From: Streptomyces sp. NBC_00358
Lineage (GTDB): Bacteria; Actinomycetota; Actinomycetes; Streptomycetales; Streptomycetaceae
Length of the DNA stretch: 64,000 bases
NCBI RefSeq assembly: GCF_036099295.1
Contig: NZ_CP107976.1
Span: 186,001 to 250,000, forward strand
Direction of reading: 5' to 3'
The position numbers and the translations under genes are program-made. The notes below the pieces were generated by a model. That model was not told the origin of the DNA and ran no database searches. It saw only the letters and a list, made by a program, of their open reading frames with translations. Shown here piece after piece: positions 44,326 to 53,561 of the stretch (positions are counted from its first letter, which is position 1; each line of letters starts with the position of its first letter).

Positions 44326-45678
44326 TCAGAACGGGGGATCGTCGTGACAGGGGCTGTTCGACAGCTCGGGCGTCTGGGGGATGCGCGGTTGGAGGATGGC
44401 CAGGGCGTCCTGGACGCGGCCGAGGTCAATGAGGTAGCCGGCCAGGTCATGGCTGTTCTGGGAGGCGTGCTGTTCGAGAACGGCGACAGCATCCTCGATG
44501 CGTCCGGCGTCGGCGAGCAGCTCGGCTATGTGTGACGCCGCGTACCAGGTGCTGCCCTCGGGATGGGCGCGGGCCTGTGCGATCGCGTCGTCGACTCCGT
44601 GGTGGGCGGCGAGCAGAGGAAGCCGTATCCAGTACAGGTCCCAGTCCTCCTCGTCTGCGCGGGCGGCGGCGAGGGCGTCGAGGTACGCCAGGCCGTCCTC
44701 GGGGCGGCCCTGGTCAAGGCACAGCTCGGACAGGGTGTGGAGGATCCAGTCATCCCCGTTGCGGGCGTCGGCGAGGGCCCACATGACATCGATCGCCTCA
44801 TTCCCCCGACCGTGCCGGGCCAGAAGCTGCGCCAGCTGGACAGCCGAGTTGGGGTCGTGGGCCATGGGGCGGCAGGCAGGCCGGCCTGCCGCGACCGCCC
44901 CCTCGATGTCGCCGCGTTCCTCCAGTAGTTCCACGAGACGCCACGCGGCATGTTCCTCGGCTGCCGCGTAGGCGCGCAGCTCTCCGGTGCGGTGATGCCG
45001 GGCCAGCAGATCGGCCAGCTGGTCCCGGCCGTTGACCGAGGTGATGTTCCGGGTGCGGAGCAGGGCGATGGCCTCGTCGATGCGGCCCTGGCGTTCGCGG
45101 ATCGTGGCGAGCAGTCCGATCACCGTGTCGGGAGCGAGACCTCGGCAGCACCAGGGAGAGTCGCAACGGTGCTCGTCCGGGATCCGGGTGGTTAGCAGTG
45201 CCGCGATCTCCTCGTCCCTGCCGGCTCTTTCCGCGACGTCGACCAGTGTTACAGCGAGGGAGGGCTCGTCGATGTGCGGGCGCAGGAGACTGAACGCCTC
45301 CGCGGCGCGGTCATGCCGGGCGAGCAGGCGCGCGTAGGACTCCAGCGCCATTGGATGTCCGGCCTCCATACGGGTCCGGGTGATCTCGATCGCCTCGCCA
45401 ACGCGGCCCCAGCCCTCCAGCAACTCGGCTGCGGCAACGACAGCCGACCACCATCCGGTTGCCAGATACGGGGCCAGCACCTCCAACGCGTCAGCCTGGC
45501 GGCCCTGCTCACCCAGCAACCGTGCCCACTCCAGCGCGCAGAACCACTCACCGCATCCGGCCTGCAGCTCCACCACGTTGACATAGCCGCGTTCGAGCAG
45601 TCGCGAGACCAGCTCAGGCGGGATGCAGCCAGACCGCGTCCGGGCTCGGTAGTCAAGATCAGAAGCCTCCACAGCCAC
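44326..45678 (-). CDS. Tetratricopeptide-repeat-like protein
   Basis: About 450 residues of helical pairs with period about 35: ALEVLAPYLATGWWSAVVAA, LLEGWGRVGEAIEITRTRME, YARLLARHDRAAEAFSLLRP, LATIRERQGRIDEAIALLRT, LAQLLARHGRGNEAIDVMWA, LSELCLDQGRPEDGLAYLDA, IAELLADAGRIEDAVAVLEQ and LIDLGRVQDALAILQPR. No membrane or enzymatic domain; a protein-interaction scaffold common in Streptomyces. Start GTG at 45678 (45672 also possible). Confidence 0.8.
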   Translation of the reverse strand: MAVEASDLDYRARTRSGCIPPELVSRLLERGYVNVVELQAGCGEWFCALEWARLLGEQGRQADALEVLAPYLATGWWSAVVAAAELLEGWGRVGEAIEITRTRMEAGHPMALESYARLLARHDRAAEAFSLLRPHIDEPSLAVTLVDVAERAGRDEEIAALLTTRIPDEHRCDSPWCCRGLAPDTVIGLLATIRERQGRIDEAIALLRTRNITSVNGRDQLADLLARHHRTGELRAYAAAEEHAAWRLVELLEERGDIEGAVAAGRPACRPMAHDPNSAVQLAQLLARHGRGNEAIDVMWALADARNGDDWILHTLSELCLDQGRPEDGLAYLDALAAARADEEDWDLYWIRLPLLAAHHGVDDAIAQARAHPEGSTWYAASHIAELLADAGRIEDAVAVLEQHASQNSHDLAGYLIDLGRVQDALAILQPRIPQTPELSNSPCHDDPPF

Positions 45679-45739
45679 GCACCCTAGCCCTCGCTCCTGA
45701 CATCGCTGGGGACTTCGAATACGGCACAGTCGGAATGAC

Positions 45740-46013
45740 GCTCCCCGCCGGTCGGGGCGGCCGCCTGGAGTGCCGCACGGCGTGAGGCGTACGCCAACGA
45801 CCAGGGAGCGCCGAACAGTCTGATCGCGGTGTCCGGCAGCTCCAACCGGTCCAAGGCGGACAAGGATCCGGCGCCGACGGACCGGTGCGAATAGCGGCGG
45901 ACTGGGTGGCGGACAAACTCCGCCTGACCGCCGACCCAACCGAACGCGACGCCTTCACCCGCCTCGCTGAAGCCTGCCCGACCACCACCGTCACCTGCGA
46001 ACAGGCCCCGTAG
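45740..46013 (+). pseudogene. HNH/GmrSD-type nuclease, C-terminal fragment, copy 2
   Basis: Reads EAYANDQGAPNSLIAVSGSS then NRSKADKDPA, then after a short deletion/shift IAADWVADKLRLTADPTERD and AFTRLAEACPTTTVTCEQAP and stop. It closely resembles the fragment at 42430-42691, including the preceding GACGCTCCCCGCCGG. Also lacks the catalytic half. Confidence 0.6.
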
Positions 46014-46520
46014 AACAGGACGGTCCTCCTGGAGAGTCTCCCCCAGCGCCAGGGCTCCTGTCGGGGCTGGCTGCTGTACTCAGTAGCTGCGCTGCCGACG
46101 GCACCATACGGACAGCCGGGAACAGCACACCCGGCTTGTCCGCCATGGCGTGAAGGAAAGGCCGCAGCCGACACGAGTGCGGCATCACTGGCTCTGTTCA
46201 CCACGGCCCGTTCTGGCGGACAGAACAACAGCCAGCGGTCAGCAATCAGCAATGACGGAATTCCACGGACCACTTCCGGTGGCCAATCTGATGGTCGCCC
46301 AGGCGAACCGTGGCCGAAGAACACCACTGGCGGGCCCAGAAGGCCGGCCGGACCGGGGCGTGAGTCAGGCAGGCTGTCTGGCAGGCGATGGCGGGGGTTG
46401 GGTCGGAACCTGCCAGCGTCGGTCCGGGTCGGATCTTCGCGGCGTGCCTGCGACTGGCGGGTGCTGCGGCGTGCCGATTGCGGCCACGCGCAGATGTTGG
46501 CATCGGCGTCTGGCTATGGG
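46014..46520. other. No confident gene
   Basis: About 500 bases. A minus-strand frame reads MMPHSCRLRPFLHAMADKPG with VLFPAVRMVPSAAQLLSTAA, which looks partly coding but is not recognised. No hairpin or repeat found. Confidence 0.35.
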
Positions 46521-47540
46521 TCAGGACGTGATGTCCACCAGGACTTTGCCGACCGCGCCGCTTTCCACTGCCCGGTGTGCCTCGGCGGTGCGGTGGAGCG
46601 GGAGGCGGAGCAGGGGCAGGCCGTGTTCTTCGCCGACCGGCAGGGCGCCGTCGCGGACCGCGGTGGCGACGTCCTCGACGGCCGCGGCGCGTGCCTCCGG
46701 GCCGGCGGTGTAGAGCACCAGGAACTGAAGGCGTGCGTTGAGCACCATGTTCTGCAGTACGTTCAGTTCGACCGGCTTGCCGCCGTCGTTGGCGTAGGTC
46801 GCGATCGTGCCGCGCGTCCGCAGCACGGCCAGGTCCAGTGCGAGGTTCGCGCCGAGCGCCACCTCGGCGATGATGTCGACGCCGTCCGGGGCGATCTTGC
46901 GGATCTCGGTGGCCGGGTCACCATCACGGTAGTTGATCACGTGGTGGGCGCCCGCGGCGGTGGCCAGCCTGGCCTTCTCCGGGCCGCTGACCGTGCTGAT
47001 CACGGTGGCGCCGGCCCAGCGGGCGAGCTGGATCACGGAGTGCCCGACCGCCCCGGCCCCGCCCGCGGCCAGCACGACCTGGCCGTCGAGCGCCCCGGGA
47101 TGAAGACGGCCAGGCCCGTTCTCGGCGACGGTGAGCGTGCGGTGAGCGGTCAGTGCGGGGACGCCGAGTGAGGCACCGAGGTCGAAGCCGGCATCGTCGG
47201 GCAGCGGCACGGCTCGCTCGGCGGGTACGACGGTGTACTCGGCGGCGGTGCCGGTGGGCCGCCCGGCGGCGGCCATGTACAGCCAGACCCGCTGGCCGAC
47301 CCGGTTCTGCTCGACCCCCTCGCCCACGGCGTCGATCACGCCGGCACCGTCCAGGTGCGGGGTGACCTCGGCGAACAGCTTGGCATGGGCGACGCCCGAG
47401 CGGGCTTGCCAGTCGGTCGGGTTGACTCCGGACACGGCGACCCGGACACGGACCTCGCCGGGGCCAGGCAGGGGCAGGTCGCGGTCGACCAGCTGAAGAA
47501 CCTCGGGGCCGCCGTTGTCGCGGTAGATGATGGCTTTCAT
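46521..47540 (-). CDS. NADP-dependent quinone-oxidoreductase-like protein
   Basis: 339-residue zinc-free MDR enzyme: MKAIIYRDNGGPEVLQLVDR, VSGVNPTDWQARSG, THRTLTVAENGPG-type linker, VVLAAGGAGAVGHSVIQLAR then WAGATVISTVSGPEKARLAT (NADPH site), and GKVLVDI end. It reduces quinones or enals with NADPH. AAGGA precedes the ATG. It follows the aldo/keto reductase gene in the same direction, about 90 bases later, so one TetR-controlled operon is likely. A second protein of this kind lies at 11897. Confidence 0.9.
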   Translation of the reverse strand: MKAIIYRDNGGPEVLQLVDRDLPLPGPGEVRVRVAVSGVNPTDWQARSGVAHAKLFAEVTPHLDGAGVIDAVGEGVEQNRVGQRVWLYMAAAGRPTGTAAEYTVVPAERAVPLPDDAGFDLGASLGVPALTAHRTLTVAENGPGRLHPGALDGQVVLAAGGAGAVGHSVIQLARWAGATVISTVSGPEKARLATAAGAHHVINYRDGDPATEIRKIAPDGVDIIAEVALGANLALDLAVLRTRGTIATYANDGGKPVELNVLQNMVLNARLQFLVLYTAGPEARAAAVEDVATAVRDGALPVGEEHGLPLLRLPLHRTAEAHRAVESGAVGKVLVDITS

Positions 47541-47631
47541 GATCTGTCCTTGGATCCTTGGCGGATATGGGCTGTGCGCCGTGGCCGGGCGCCCGGGCTG
47601 TGGCCGCGAGCCAGACCCGGTTGGTTCCGGG

Positions 47632-48525
47632 TCAGCCGATGGGGACTTCGCTGGAACGAGACTCGATGGCACCGAGGGCAGCGAGGGTCACGGCGTCGAG
47701 GGTGATCTCGCCGGCTGCGATGTTGGCCTCCAAGTGGGCGGCGTTGGCGGTACCGGGGATGAGCAGCACGTTCGGGGCGTGGTGCAGCAGCCAGGCGAGG
47801 CCGACCTGGGAGGGTGTGACGCCGAGGGCTTCGGCCACGGCGTGCACCGCCGGCTCGTCGGTTACTTTGGGCAGGCTCGGGAAGGCCCCGCCGAGCGGGA
47901 AGAACGGCACCCAGGCGATGCCCTCGGCCGCGCACAGCCGCAGCATGTCCTCGTCGACGCGGGAGACGAGGCTGTACGCGTTCTGCACGCAGGCGATGCC
48001 CGCCGGCAGGGCGCGGCGCAGGCTGTCGAGGGTGACGCTGCTCAGGCCGATCGCGCCGATCTTCCCCTCGTCGCGCAGGGCGGTCATCACCGCGAGCTGA
48101 TCGTCGAGGTCGACGACTTGATCGCCGTCGGGGCGCAGGCCGGGGCCGGAGTCGAGGCGGCGCAGGTTGACCACCGGGAGCTGGTCGGTGCCGAGGCTTC
48201 GCAGGTTGTCCTCGACGCTGGCGCGCAGTTGTTCGGGCCGCTGCGCCAGACGCAGCGGCAGCGGCCCGCCCGGGTCGGGATCGGCACCGACTTTCGTGAC
48301 GACCAGGACGTCGTCCTCGGGGCGCAGCGCCTCGCGGATCACGTCGTTGGCGAAACCGAAGCCGTAGAACTCGGCGGTGTCCACGTGGTCGACGCCCCGT
48401 TCGACCGCGCCGCGCAGCAGCGCGACGGCGTCGCTGCGGCGATGGTGCAGGCGCTCGAGCTGCAGGGCGCCGTAGCCGATCCGGAAAACGGTGCGGTCGG
48501 CTAACGAAGCGGTCGCGGTGGTCAT
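47632..48525 (-). CDS. Aldo/keto reductase
   Basis: 297 residues, (beta/alpha)8 aldo/keto reductase: FRIGYGALQLERL, RGVDHVDTAEFYGFGFANDV (catalytic Asp and Tyr), VVTKVG (Lys), ELxxRxxxx-like LPVVNLRRLDSG at the strand that often reads DLYxxHxxD, GKIGAIGLSSV and LIPGTANAAHLEANIAA (NADP-binding end). The usual histidine position reads as an Arg-rich segment, so activity may be altered. The ATG overlaps the TetR stop (ATGA). Confidence 0.85.
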   Translation of the reverse strand: MTTATASLADRTVFRIGYGALQLERLHHRRSDAVALLRGAVERGVDHVDTAEFYGFGFANDVIREALRPEDDVLVVTKVGADPDPGGPLPLRLAQRPEQLRASVEDNLRSLGTDQLPVVNLRRLDSGPGLRPDGDQVVDLDDQLAVMTALRDEGKIGAIGLSSVTLDSLRRALPAGIACVQNAYSLVSRVDEDMLRLCAAEGIAWVPFFPLGGAFPSLPKVTDEPAVHAVAEALGVTPSQVGLAWLLHHAPNVLLIPGTANAAHLEANIAAGEITLDAVTLAALGAIESRSSEVPIG

Positions 48526-49079
48526 GACACTGTCTCCTCGGTCGGTGATCGCAAGGCGGTGCGCAGCAGTTCGGCCAGGTAGAGCGCCATCACCCGGTCG
48601 GTTGTCGGGATGACCTGCTCCTGGGCCTCGGCCGCGTCGAGGTGCTCGACCTTGACCAGGTGGGCCATGACGCAGTCGTGCACCATGGCGCGCATTCGGT
48701 CGATCGTGTCGACGACGATGCCGTGGATGACCGGGTTGGTGGTCGCCTCGCCCCAGGTCTGCACGCCGACGCGGGCTTCGGCGGGGTCGATGGCGGCGAT
48801 CAGGCGGGCGAGCAGTTCGTCGGGGTCGGGCGGGATGTCGCTTGCGGCGTAGTCGCCGAGGGCTTCGGCGCGCTTGGTGAGCACCTCGTGGGCGGAGGCC
48901 TGGACCAGGTCCGCCTTGCTGCGGTAGTGGGCGTAGATAGAGCCGTTCGAGAGGCCGGACTCGGCCGTGATGTCGGCGATCGAGGTCCGCTCCAGGCCGT
49001 CGCGGCTGAAGCAGCGGACGGCGGCTTCGGTGATCTGGGCGCGCCGAAGTTCCTTGCGTTCGTCGGTAAGCCGCGGCAC
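48522..49079 (-). CDS. TetR-family regulator
   Basis: 185 residues: RRAQITEAAVRCFSRDGLER with TSIADITAESGLSNGSIYAH and YRSKADLVQA, a clear TetR HTH, then a ligand domain. Start GTG at 49079 because GGAGG lies at proper distance; the TTG at 49094 lacks one. First gene of an operon with an aldo/keto reductase and a quinone oxidoreductase, which it probably regulates by autorepression. Confidence 0.88.
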   Translation of the reverse strand: MPRLTDERKELRRAQITEAAVRCFSRDGLERTSIADITAESGLSNGSIYAHYRSKADLVQASAHEVLTKRAEALGDYAASDIPPDPDELLARLIAAIDPAEARVGVQTWGEATTNPVIHGIVVDTIDRMRAMVHDCVMAHLVKVEHLDAAEAQEQVIPTTDRVMALYLAELLRTALRSPTEETVS

Positions 49080-49128
49080 TGCACCCTCCAGCAAAAGGAA
49101 TCACTGCTCTGCTTGTGGCTTCCACCAT

Positions 49129-49146
49129 ACAGAGTCGTCGCTCTGT
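49129..49146. promoter_or_regulatory. Probable TetR operator
   Basis: ACAGAG-TCGTCG-CTCTGT, a dyad with 6-base arms 50 bases upstream of the TetR start. It fits an autoregulatory site. The stretch on to 49459 holds no gene that I can support; a short plus-strand scrap (FLVGAARNWTRYRRLMTSGR) is unassigned. Confidence 0.5.
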
Positions 49147-49459
49147 TTAGCTTGGGGTGGGGCACGGGTGGACAAGCCCGGCCGTGGACGATGAAGCGGA
49201 GGGCGAGGCCGCTGCCAGGAGTCTCAGCCGCGGCGGAAGCGACTCCATATGACAGATGGCAGAGCCGACTAGCGTGATGCGCCAGGAGTTGATCGTCGGA
49301 AGTTGCGTGACTTGTGCTGATGGTGTGTCAGTTCCTCGTCGGGGCTGCCCGAAACTGGACCCGTTACCGCCGTCTGATGACGAGCGGGCGGGCGGTGTTG
49401 GAGCGGTGGATGCGTCGGGCGGTCGCTGACGGCTGGTCCTACTCGAGCGATGTCGGCGT

Positions 49460-49984
49460 CTAGGGAGCGACCGGGTCACCGTGTCCCAGTTGCAGCCACC
49501 AGACGTCGTTGTCGCGGGTGAGGTACAGCACCTGCCGCTGCCCGTTGCCGAAACGCAGCTCGACGGCGGCGAGGTAGGGCACGACGGGATCCTGCACGAG
49601 AGCTTCGACCGGCTCGCCGGCGTGGGCCCCGTACCGGTTGATGAGCTGCTGTGCCGCCCGTTCCCGGCCGGTGTACCAGGGGGCGCCGATGCCTGCCAGT
49701 TCGGTGGAGTCCCCGGCTTCAAGCCGCTGGACATACACCTTGACCAGCAGATCGACGTCGCCGACGAGCTCCTTGGCCTCGGGGTACTCCGACTTCACGG
49801 CGTGGACGCTGACCTTGACCGCAGGCGTCTTCCACAGGGTGTAGGGAGCGGGGTTCCGCAGCAGCCACCAGGTGGTGGCGGCACCTGCCAGGAGGGCCAG
49901 CGCGGCAGTCACCGCCCACACACGGTTCTTGAGTGACTGCGCCACCAGTCCCACCCCGGTATGACGCGAAAGGTGTACGCCCAT
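49460..49984 (-). CDS. Membrane-anchored hypothetical protein
   Basis: 174 residues: short N-terminus, one helix (VWAVTAALALLAGAATTWWL), then a soluble extracytoplasmic domain with VKVSVHAVKSEYPEAKELVG, GAPWYTGRERAAQQLINRYG and VLYLTRDNDVWWLQLGHGDP. The domain has NTF2-like features but I do not assign it. It lies 66 bases after a lipoprotein gene on the same strand. Confidence 0.6.
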   Translation of the reverse strand: MGVHLSRHTGVGLVAQSLKNRVWAVTAALALLAGAATTWWLLRNPAPYTLWKTPAVKVSVHAVKSEYPEAKELVGDVDLLVKVYVQRLEAGDSTELAGIGAPWYTGRERAAQQLINRYGAHAGEPVEALVQDPVVPYLAAVELRFGNGQRQVLYLTRDNDVWWLQLGHGDPVAP

Positions 49985-50050
49985 GTGCCCTTCTTGCTGT
50001 TGATGAGCGGCGCGAGGACCCGCGGGAGGCGCTCCCGGCCCTCCTCGTGA

Positions 50051-50710
50051 TCAGGCGCTCCGAGCCGCCCGGGAACCGGCGGGGCAGAGCTTGCGAGCGG
50101 CTGTACGCGCGGCACCGTCCGTCTTTCTGAAGGGGTCCTCGGGCACGTGGTCACCGCAGGGCAGGAAACCGCCTCCGACCGTCTCCCACGTCACTACATG
50201 GCCGCGGACCGGCTTGGCGGCGCCGCCGCGGCAGGTGTACGCGAAGTCGGCCTCGACGAGACCGACGGAGTTCCACGCGTAGTAGGACCCCGCGAGGTCC
50301 CCGACCTCGTGGTCGAAGTGGGTGGGGGTCTTCTCCGGCTCGGCCGACTCCGAGGGATCCCCGAGGCGTTCCGCCGTCCCGAGATGCCTGCCGAGCGCCT
50401 TGATGGCGTCCTCCGCGCGGACCCCGGGGGCCGTGGACGTCACGTGTGGCTTGTAGGTGACGCCCTTCAAAGGCCTGATCACACCCGAGACGGAGTCCGT
50501 CCCCTTCTCCAGCGTGATCGGGTCGGCGAGCCCGGTCAGCCTCTGCTCCCGCGCGACGCCGGTCCAGGCGTACGTGCCCTGTACGCACGCGGCTGACTTG
50601 CGGCTCTTCTCGTCCCGGCCACCGGTGCCGCCGGCACAGGCCGCGGCACCCAGGAACAGGGCCGCCGCGGCAAGTCCTGCCGCGGCATTCGTGAGCGTGC
50701 GCCCGTGCAT
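50051..50710 (-). CDS. Lipoprotein of unknown function
   Basis: 219 residues with a lipoprotein signal (AAGLAAAALFLGAAACAGGT, lipobox AAAC). The mature part has CVQGTYAWTGVAREQRLTGL, VTYKPHVTSTAPGVRAEDAI, SYYAWNSVGLVEADFAYTCR and GHVVTWETVGGGFLPCGDHV; four cysteines may pair. Probably co-transcribed with the membrane-anchored protein downstream. Family not recognised. Confidence 0.65.
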   Translation of the reverse strand: MHGRTLTNAAAGLAAAALFLGAAACAGGTGGRDEKSRKSAACVQGTYAWTGVAREQRLTGLADPITLEKGTDSVSGVIRPLKGVTYKPHVTSTAPGVRAEDAIKALGRHLGTAERLGDPSESAEPEKTPTHFDHEVGDLAGSYYAWNSVGLVEADFAYTCRGGAAKPVRGHVVTWETVGGGFLPCGDHVPEDPFRKTDGAARTAARKLCPAGSRAARSA

Positions 50711-50983
50711 GTTGCGTCCTCCTACGCCTGTATCCAGCCATGATCACTGGATACGCGGGACAACGTACTCGCTGGTAGTGCCCGTGTACACGGGGAGTCT
50801 GGGGTTGCTGTAGCCGCGGGGGTCGGCCAGCGAGCACCACCGCGCGGGACGAGCCGGCCGATCAAGCTCCAACACGACGGCGATTCCCGCAGATTGATCA
50901 CCCCTCGGTACACAGCCTGCAAAGCAAGCTCATCGCCCTCCCCGGCCAGGGCATGTACCCAACGAGCGTGACCAGCCTCGATT

Positions 50984-51600
50984 TCATCGCCGAGGCGCAG
51001 GAGACACTTGAGGACCAGCCAGGGACGAGCCAGGGACGGAGAGAAGCTTGCGGGCGTAGGCGCGGACGGCTACCGGGTCGCAGCACCTCTCGTCGTCGAG
51101 GTCCATCACTGTGGGGTCGCGGGCAAGCGGCGGGTGATGTGCGGTCTCGCGCCCATCAACAGGCGCAGCGGCAGGTGACGTTCGGGGTCGGTGAGTGGGG
51201 TGATCAGTTCGCCAAACGGCCCCCTGCGAGGCGAGCGCCTCATCGAGGCCGTCGACAAGGACGGCGAGGGGCGCGGCGCGGGTCTGGATGTGAGCGGTTG
51301 AGCGCGCCGAGCGACTCGGCGGCGCTGCCCGCGGCGGCGGCCAGCGGGTCGAGGAGCTGCCGGGCGGACTTGTGGCCTGCGTTGAATGGCTGGGCACGTA
51401 CTGCCCGGCCAGCGCATCAGCACACCGGTCGGGGCACGCAATACAGGACGGCACGATGCGGGACGCCACCACGCAGTCCAACGCCTGCGTAGCTCCCGGC
51501 TTCTGGGTGAGCGAGGTCGCCAGGCCGTTGATCGGCTCGGTCGCCAAACGTGAACTCCAACCTGAACGGACAGTCCCGGGACGGTCAACGACAACCCGTA
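50984..51600 (-). pseudogene. STAND/NACHT-type ATPase fragment
   Basis: Minus-strand pieces in order: PLAVLVDGLDEALASQGAVW (Walker B hhhhDGLDE), FGELITPLTDPERHLPLRLL then MGARPHITRRLPATP, and VMDLDDERCCDPVAVRAYAR with KLLS. This is the middle of a large streptomycete NTPase (Walker B, sensor strand and following helices). Walker A and the C-terminal repeats are missing and at least two shifts separate the pieces. Confidence 0.45.
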
Positions 51601-52093
51601 GGACTGGCTGGTAGATCCCCATGACGCAGGCCAGCAAGGTCAAGGAACTACTCGAGGCCGCCCAGTGCAGGGACTCCATCAGCGAGTAGGCAACCGCCCA
51701 CGCACACGGCCGGGCCTGCAACTCAGGGCAGTGGGTTGGGTGTCCGCGGCAGGGGCTGGTCCAGGCGTTGCGCTCGGCTGTCCCGAGATGTCGAGGCCCG
51801 GCGTCCGGGCGAGCTTGGAGCGGAGGCTGAATGAGGCCATCCCCCGAACCTTCACCGCCTATGCGGTCACGCCTGACCGCTGGCAGTGCATCACGAGCCG
51901 AACCGGCGCAGGAATTTGGGCACGCAGAGCTCGTGCGCGACCCGGACTGGCACGGGAGCGAGTTCACCTCATCCGCTATGGGATGCAAAGCCGGTCGGCT
52001 CGGCGGCACCGCCCGAACAACCGACCGTCCGCAGGGCCGCCACAACCACGGCCTGCCACATGTTCCGGACTTCTCTGGGCATCGACGGAATCC
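51601..52093. other. No gene seen
   Basis: About 490 bases between the ATPase relic and the SUKH gene; frames are open on both strands but without coding pattern or motifs. Confidence 0.4.
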
Positions 52094-52699
52094 TCACATT
52101 CCGCGGGGCGGTCCATACCGCTTCTCTGGCCGCTCGTCCGGTGTCATGGGCAGGTCCTGGAGGACCACTGGGCCCGGATAGAAGGCGGAACCGCCAGGGC
52201 CCGTGGCCTCCTCGCCGGTGAGCCAGAGATAGAGCCACTCCGCGAACGAGAACGAGTACTCGAAGAATTCGCCCTCGCCGTCCTCGATGAAGAAGGATCC
52301 CTGCCCCAAAGCGCCCCGAGGCGCGTAGAAGATCTGCTCACCCCGGTCGGTTCCGCAGATCGGAATCAGGCCGTCCGGAGTGCCGAAGAGCAGGTCGGAG
52401 GTGCCGAGCGAGACGCGGGGGTCGCCTTCGGGCTCGCCCTCGTCCCACTCGATCTGCGACCAGGAGCGGGACGTCCTGCGAATCTGCTCGGCGAGATTCC
52501 AGCGTTCGGTTGCCGGGTGGTCCAGATAGAGATGGCCGTTGAGCTGAACCGGGGCGTAGGCGTCGACGATCTCCTTGAAATCCGCCGGGAGGCTCACACC
52601 CAACTCATTCTCCAGCCTGTGCCATGCTTCGGGATCCCGGTATCGCCATGACGGCTCGCCAAGCATCTCCAGCACACGCCCCAGATGGTCGTCCTTCAT
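52094..52699 (-). CDS. SMI1/KNR4 (SUKH)-family protein, probable immunity protein
   Basis: 201 residues. ENELGVSLPADFKEIVDAYA is the SUKH core (Exxxxxx LPxDYxxxxxxYG), followed by DLLFGTPDGLIPICGTDRGE then QIFYAP and EYSFSFAEWLYLWLTGE. SUKH proteins neutralise polymorphic toxins, especially nucleases. Start ATG at 52699, with GAGG eight bases upstream. Upstream in the same direction, coding-like sequence ending PTEIEYNYRNHRRQHDEALR (about 52745-52990) could be the remains of a partner toxin. Confidence 0.75.
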   Translation of the reverse strand: MKDDHLGRVLEMLGEPSWRYRDPEAWHRLENELGVSLPADFKEIVDAYAPVQLNGHLYLDHPATERWNLAEQIRRTSRSWSQIEWDEGEPEGDPRVSLGTSDLLFGTPDGLIPICGTDRGEQIFYAPRGALGQGSFFIEDGEGEFFEYSFSFAEWLYLWLTGEEATGPGGSAFYPGPVVLQDLPMTPDERPEKRYGPPRGM

Positions 52700-53135
52700 T
52701 CCTGTCACCTCTTCGGGCAGCCGGCGCTGCCACTGGCGGTTCCGCCCGTGGGCGATTGAGTGATCACGCAGTGCTTCATCGTGCTGTCTTCGATGGTTTC
52801 TGTAGTTGTACTCGATCTCGGTCGGGATACCGCTGCCGCTGTTGCCTACGTTAGGCAGCAGCACTGACACGCTGTCCCCCGCAGGAAGTACCTGCGGCAG
52901 CCGCGAACGCCAGATTCGCCCGGTCGAGGGGCAGCCGGTGCCGGTGTCCATTCCGCTCTCGGCCCGGGCCGCCGCAGTAGGTCTGTAGCTGGGCATGGCG
53001 GCCCACCTCGGCCGCGCCACGGCGCTGCAGGAGGCCGTGGATGCGTGCGGGGAGAACACAACGAGGCGGCGGTGCAGGGATGCCAAGGGGCCTGCGGGCG
53101 GGGTTCTACGTGCCCGCGGCCATGATCCGGTGATG

Positions 53136-53561
53136 TCAGAAGTCGGGCTGATCGGCACCGTCGCCGGTGTTGTCGTACGCATTGACGGAGACGAGGCGGA
53201 CCTTCGGACCGCAGTGGCCGCTGTCGCCGTAGAGCCCCTCATCGCCGAGCAGTTGGTGCGCGGCCACCGAGAAGACGCCTTCCGCTGAGCCGACGACCTT
53301 GCCCTTCGTGTCGAGGAACTCGTAGCGGATGTCGTATGCCATCGCGTGCCCGGCGTGGTTACGCAGCCAAAACGTGAGCTGCGGCGAGTCTCCGACCTCG
53401 CAGTCGGTCTTCACCCAGTACAGGTCTTTGGTCGGGTGCAAGTAGCTCCTGCTCGGTGACGGGCTGGACGCGGCGGGCTTGCCCTGCGACGAGGTGACGG
53501 ACGAACAGCCGGCCGCGGCGAAGACGATGGCCACCGCGGCAGCTATGTAGCGGTATCTCAC
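53136..53561 (-). CDS. Lipoprotein of unknown function
   Basis: 141 residues: signal YIAAAVAIVFAAAGCSSVTS (lipobox AAGC), Ser-rich linker, then a beta-rich domain with DLYWVKTDCEVGDSPQLTFW, LRNHAGHAMAYDIRYEFLDT, GKVVGSAEGVFSVAAHQLLG and LVSVNAYD. This FxxLRN/Y-E-xD-x-G style is seen in small immunoglobulin-like exported proteins (DUF-type). GTG start at 53561. Confidence 0.65.
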   Translation of the reverse strand: MRYRYIAAAVAIVFAAAGCSSVTSSQGKPAASSPSPSRSYLHPTKDLYWVKTDCEVGDSPQLTFWLRNHAGHAMAYDIRYEFLDTKGKVVGSAEGVFSVAAHQLLGDEGLYGDSGHCGPKVRLVSVNAYDNTGDGADQPDF

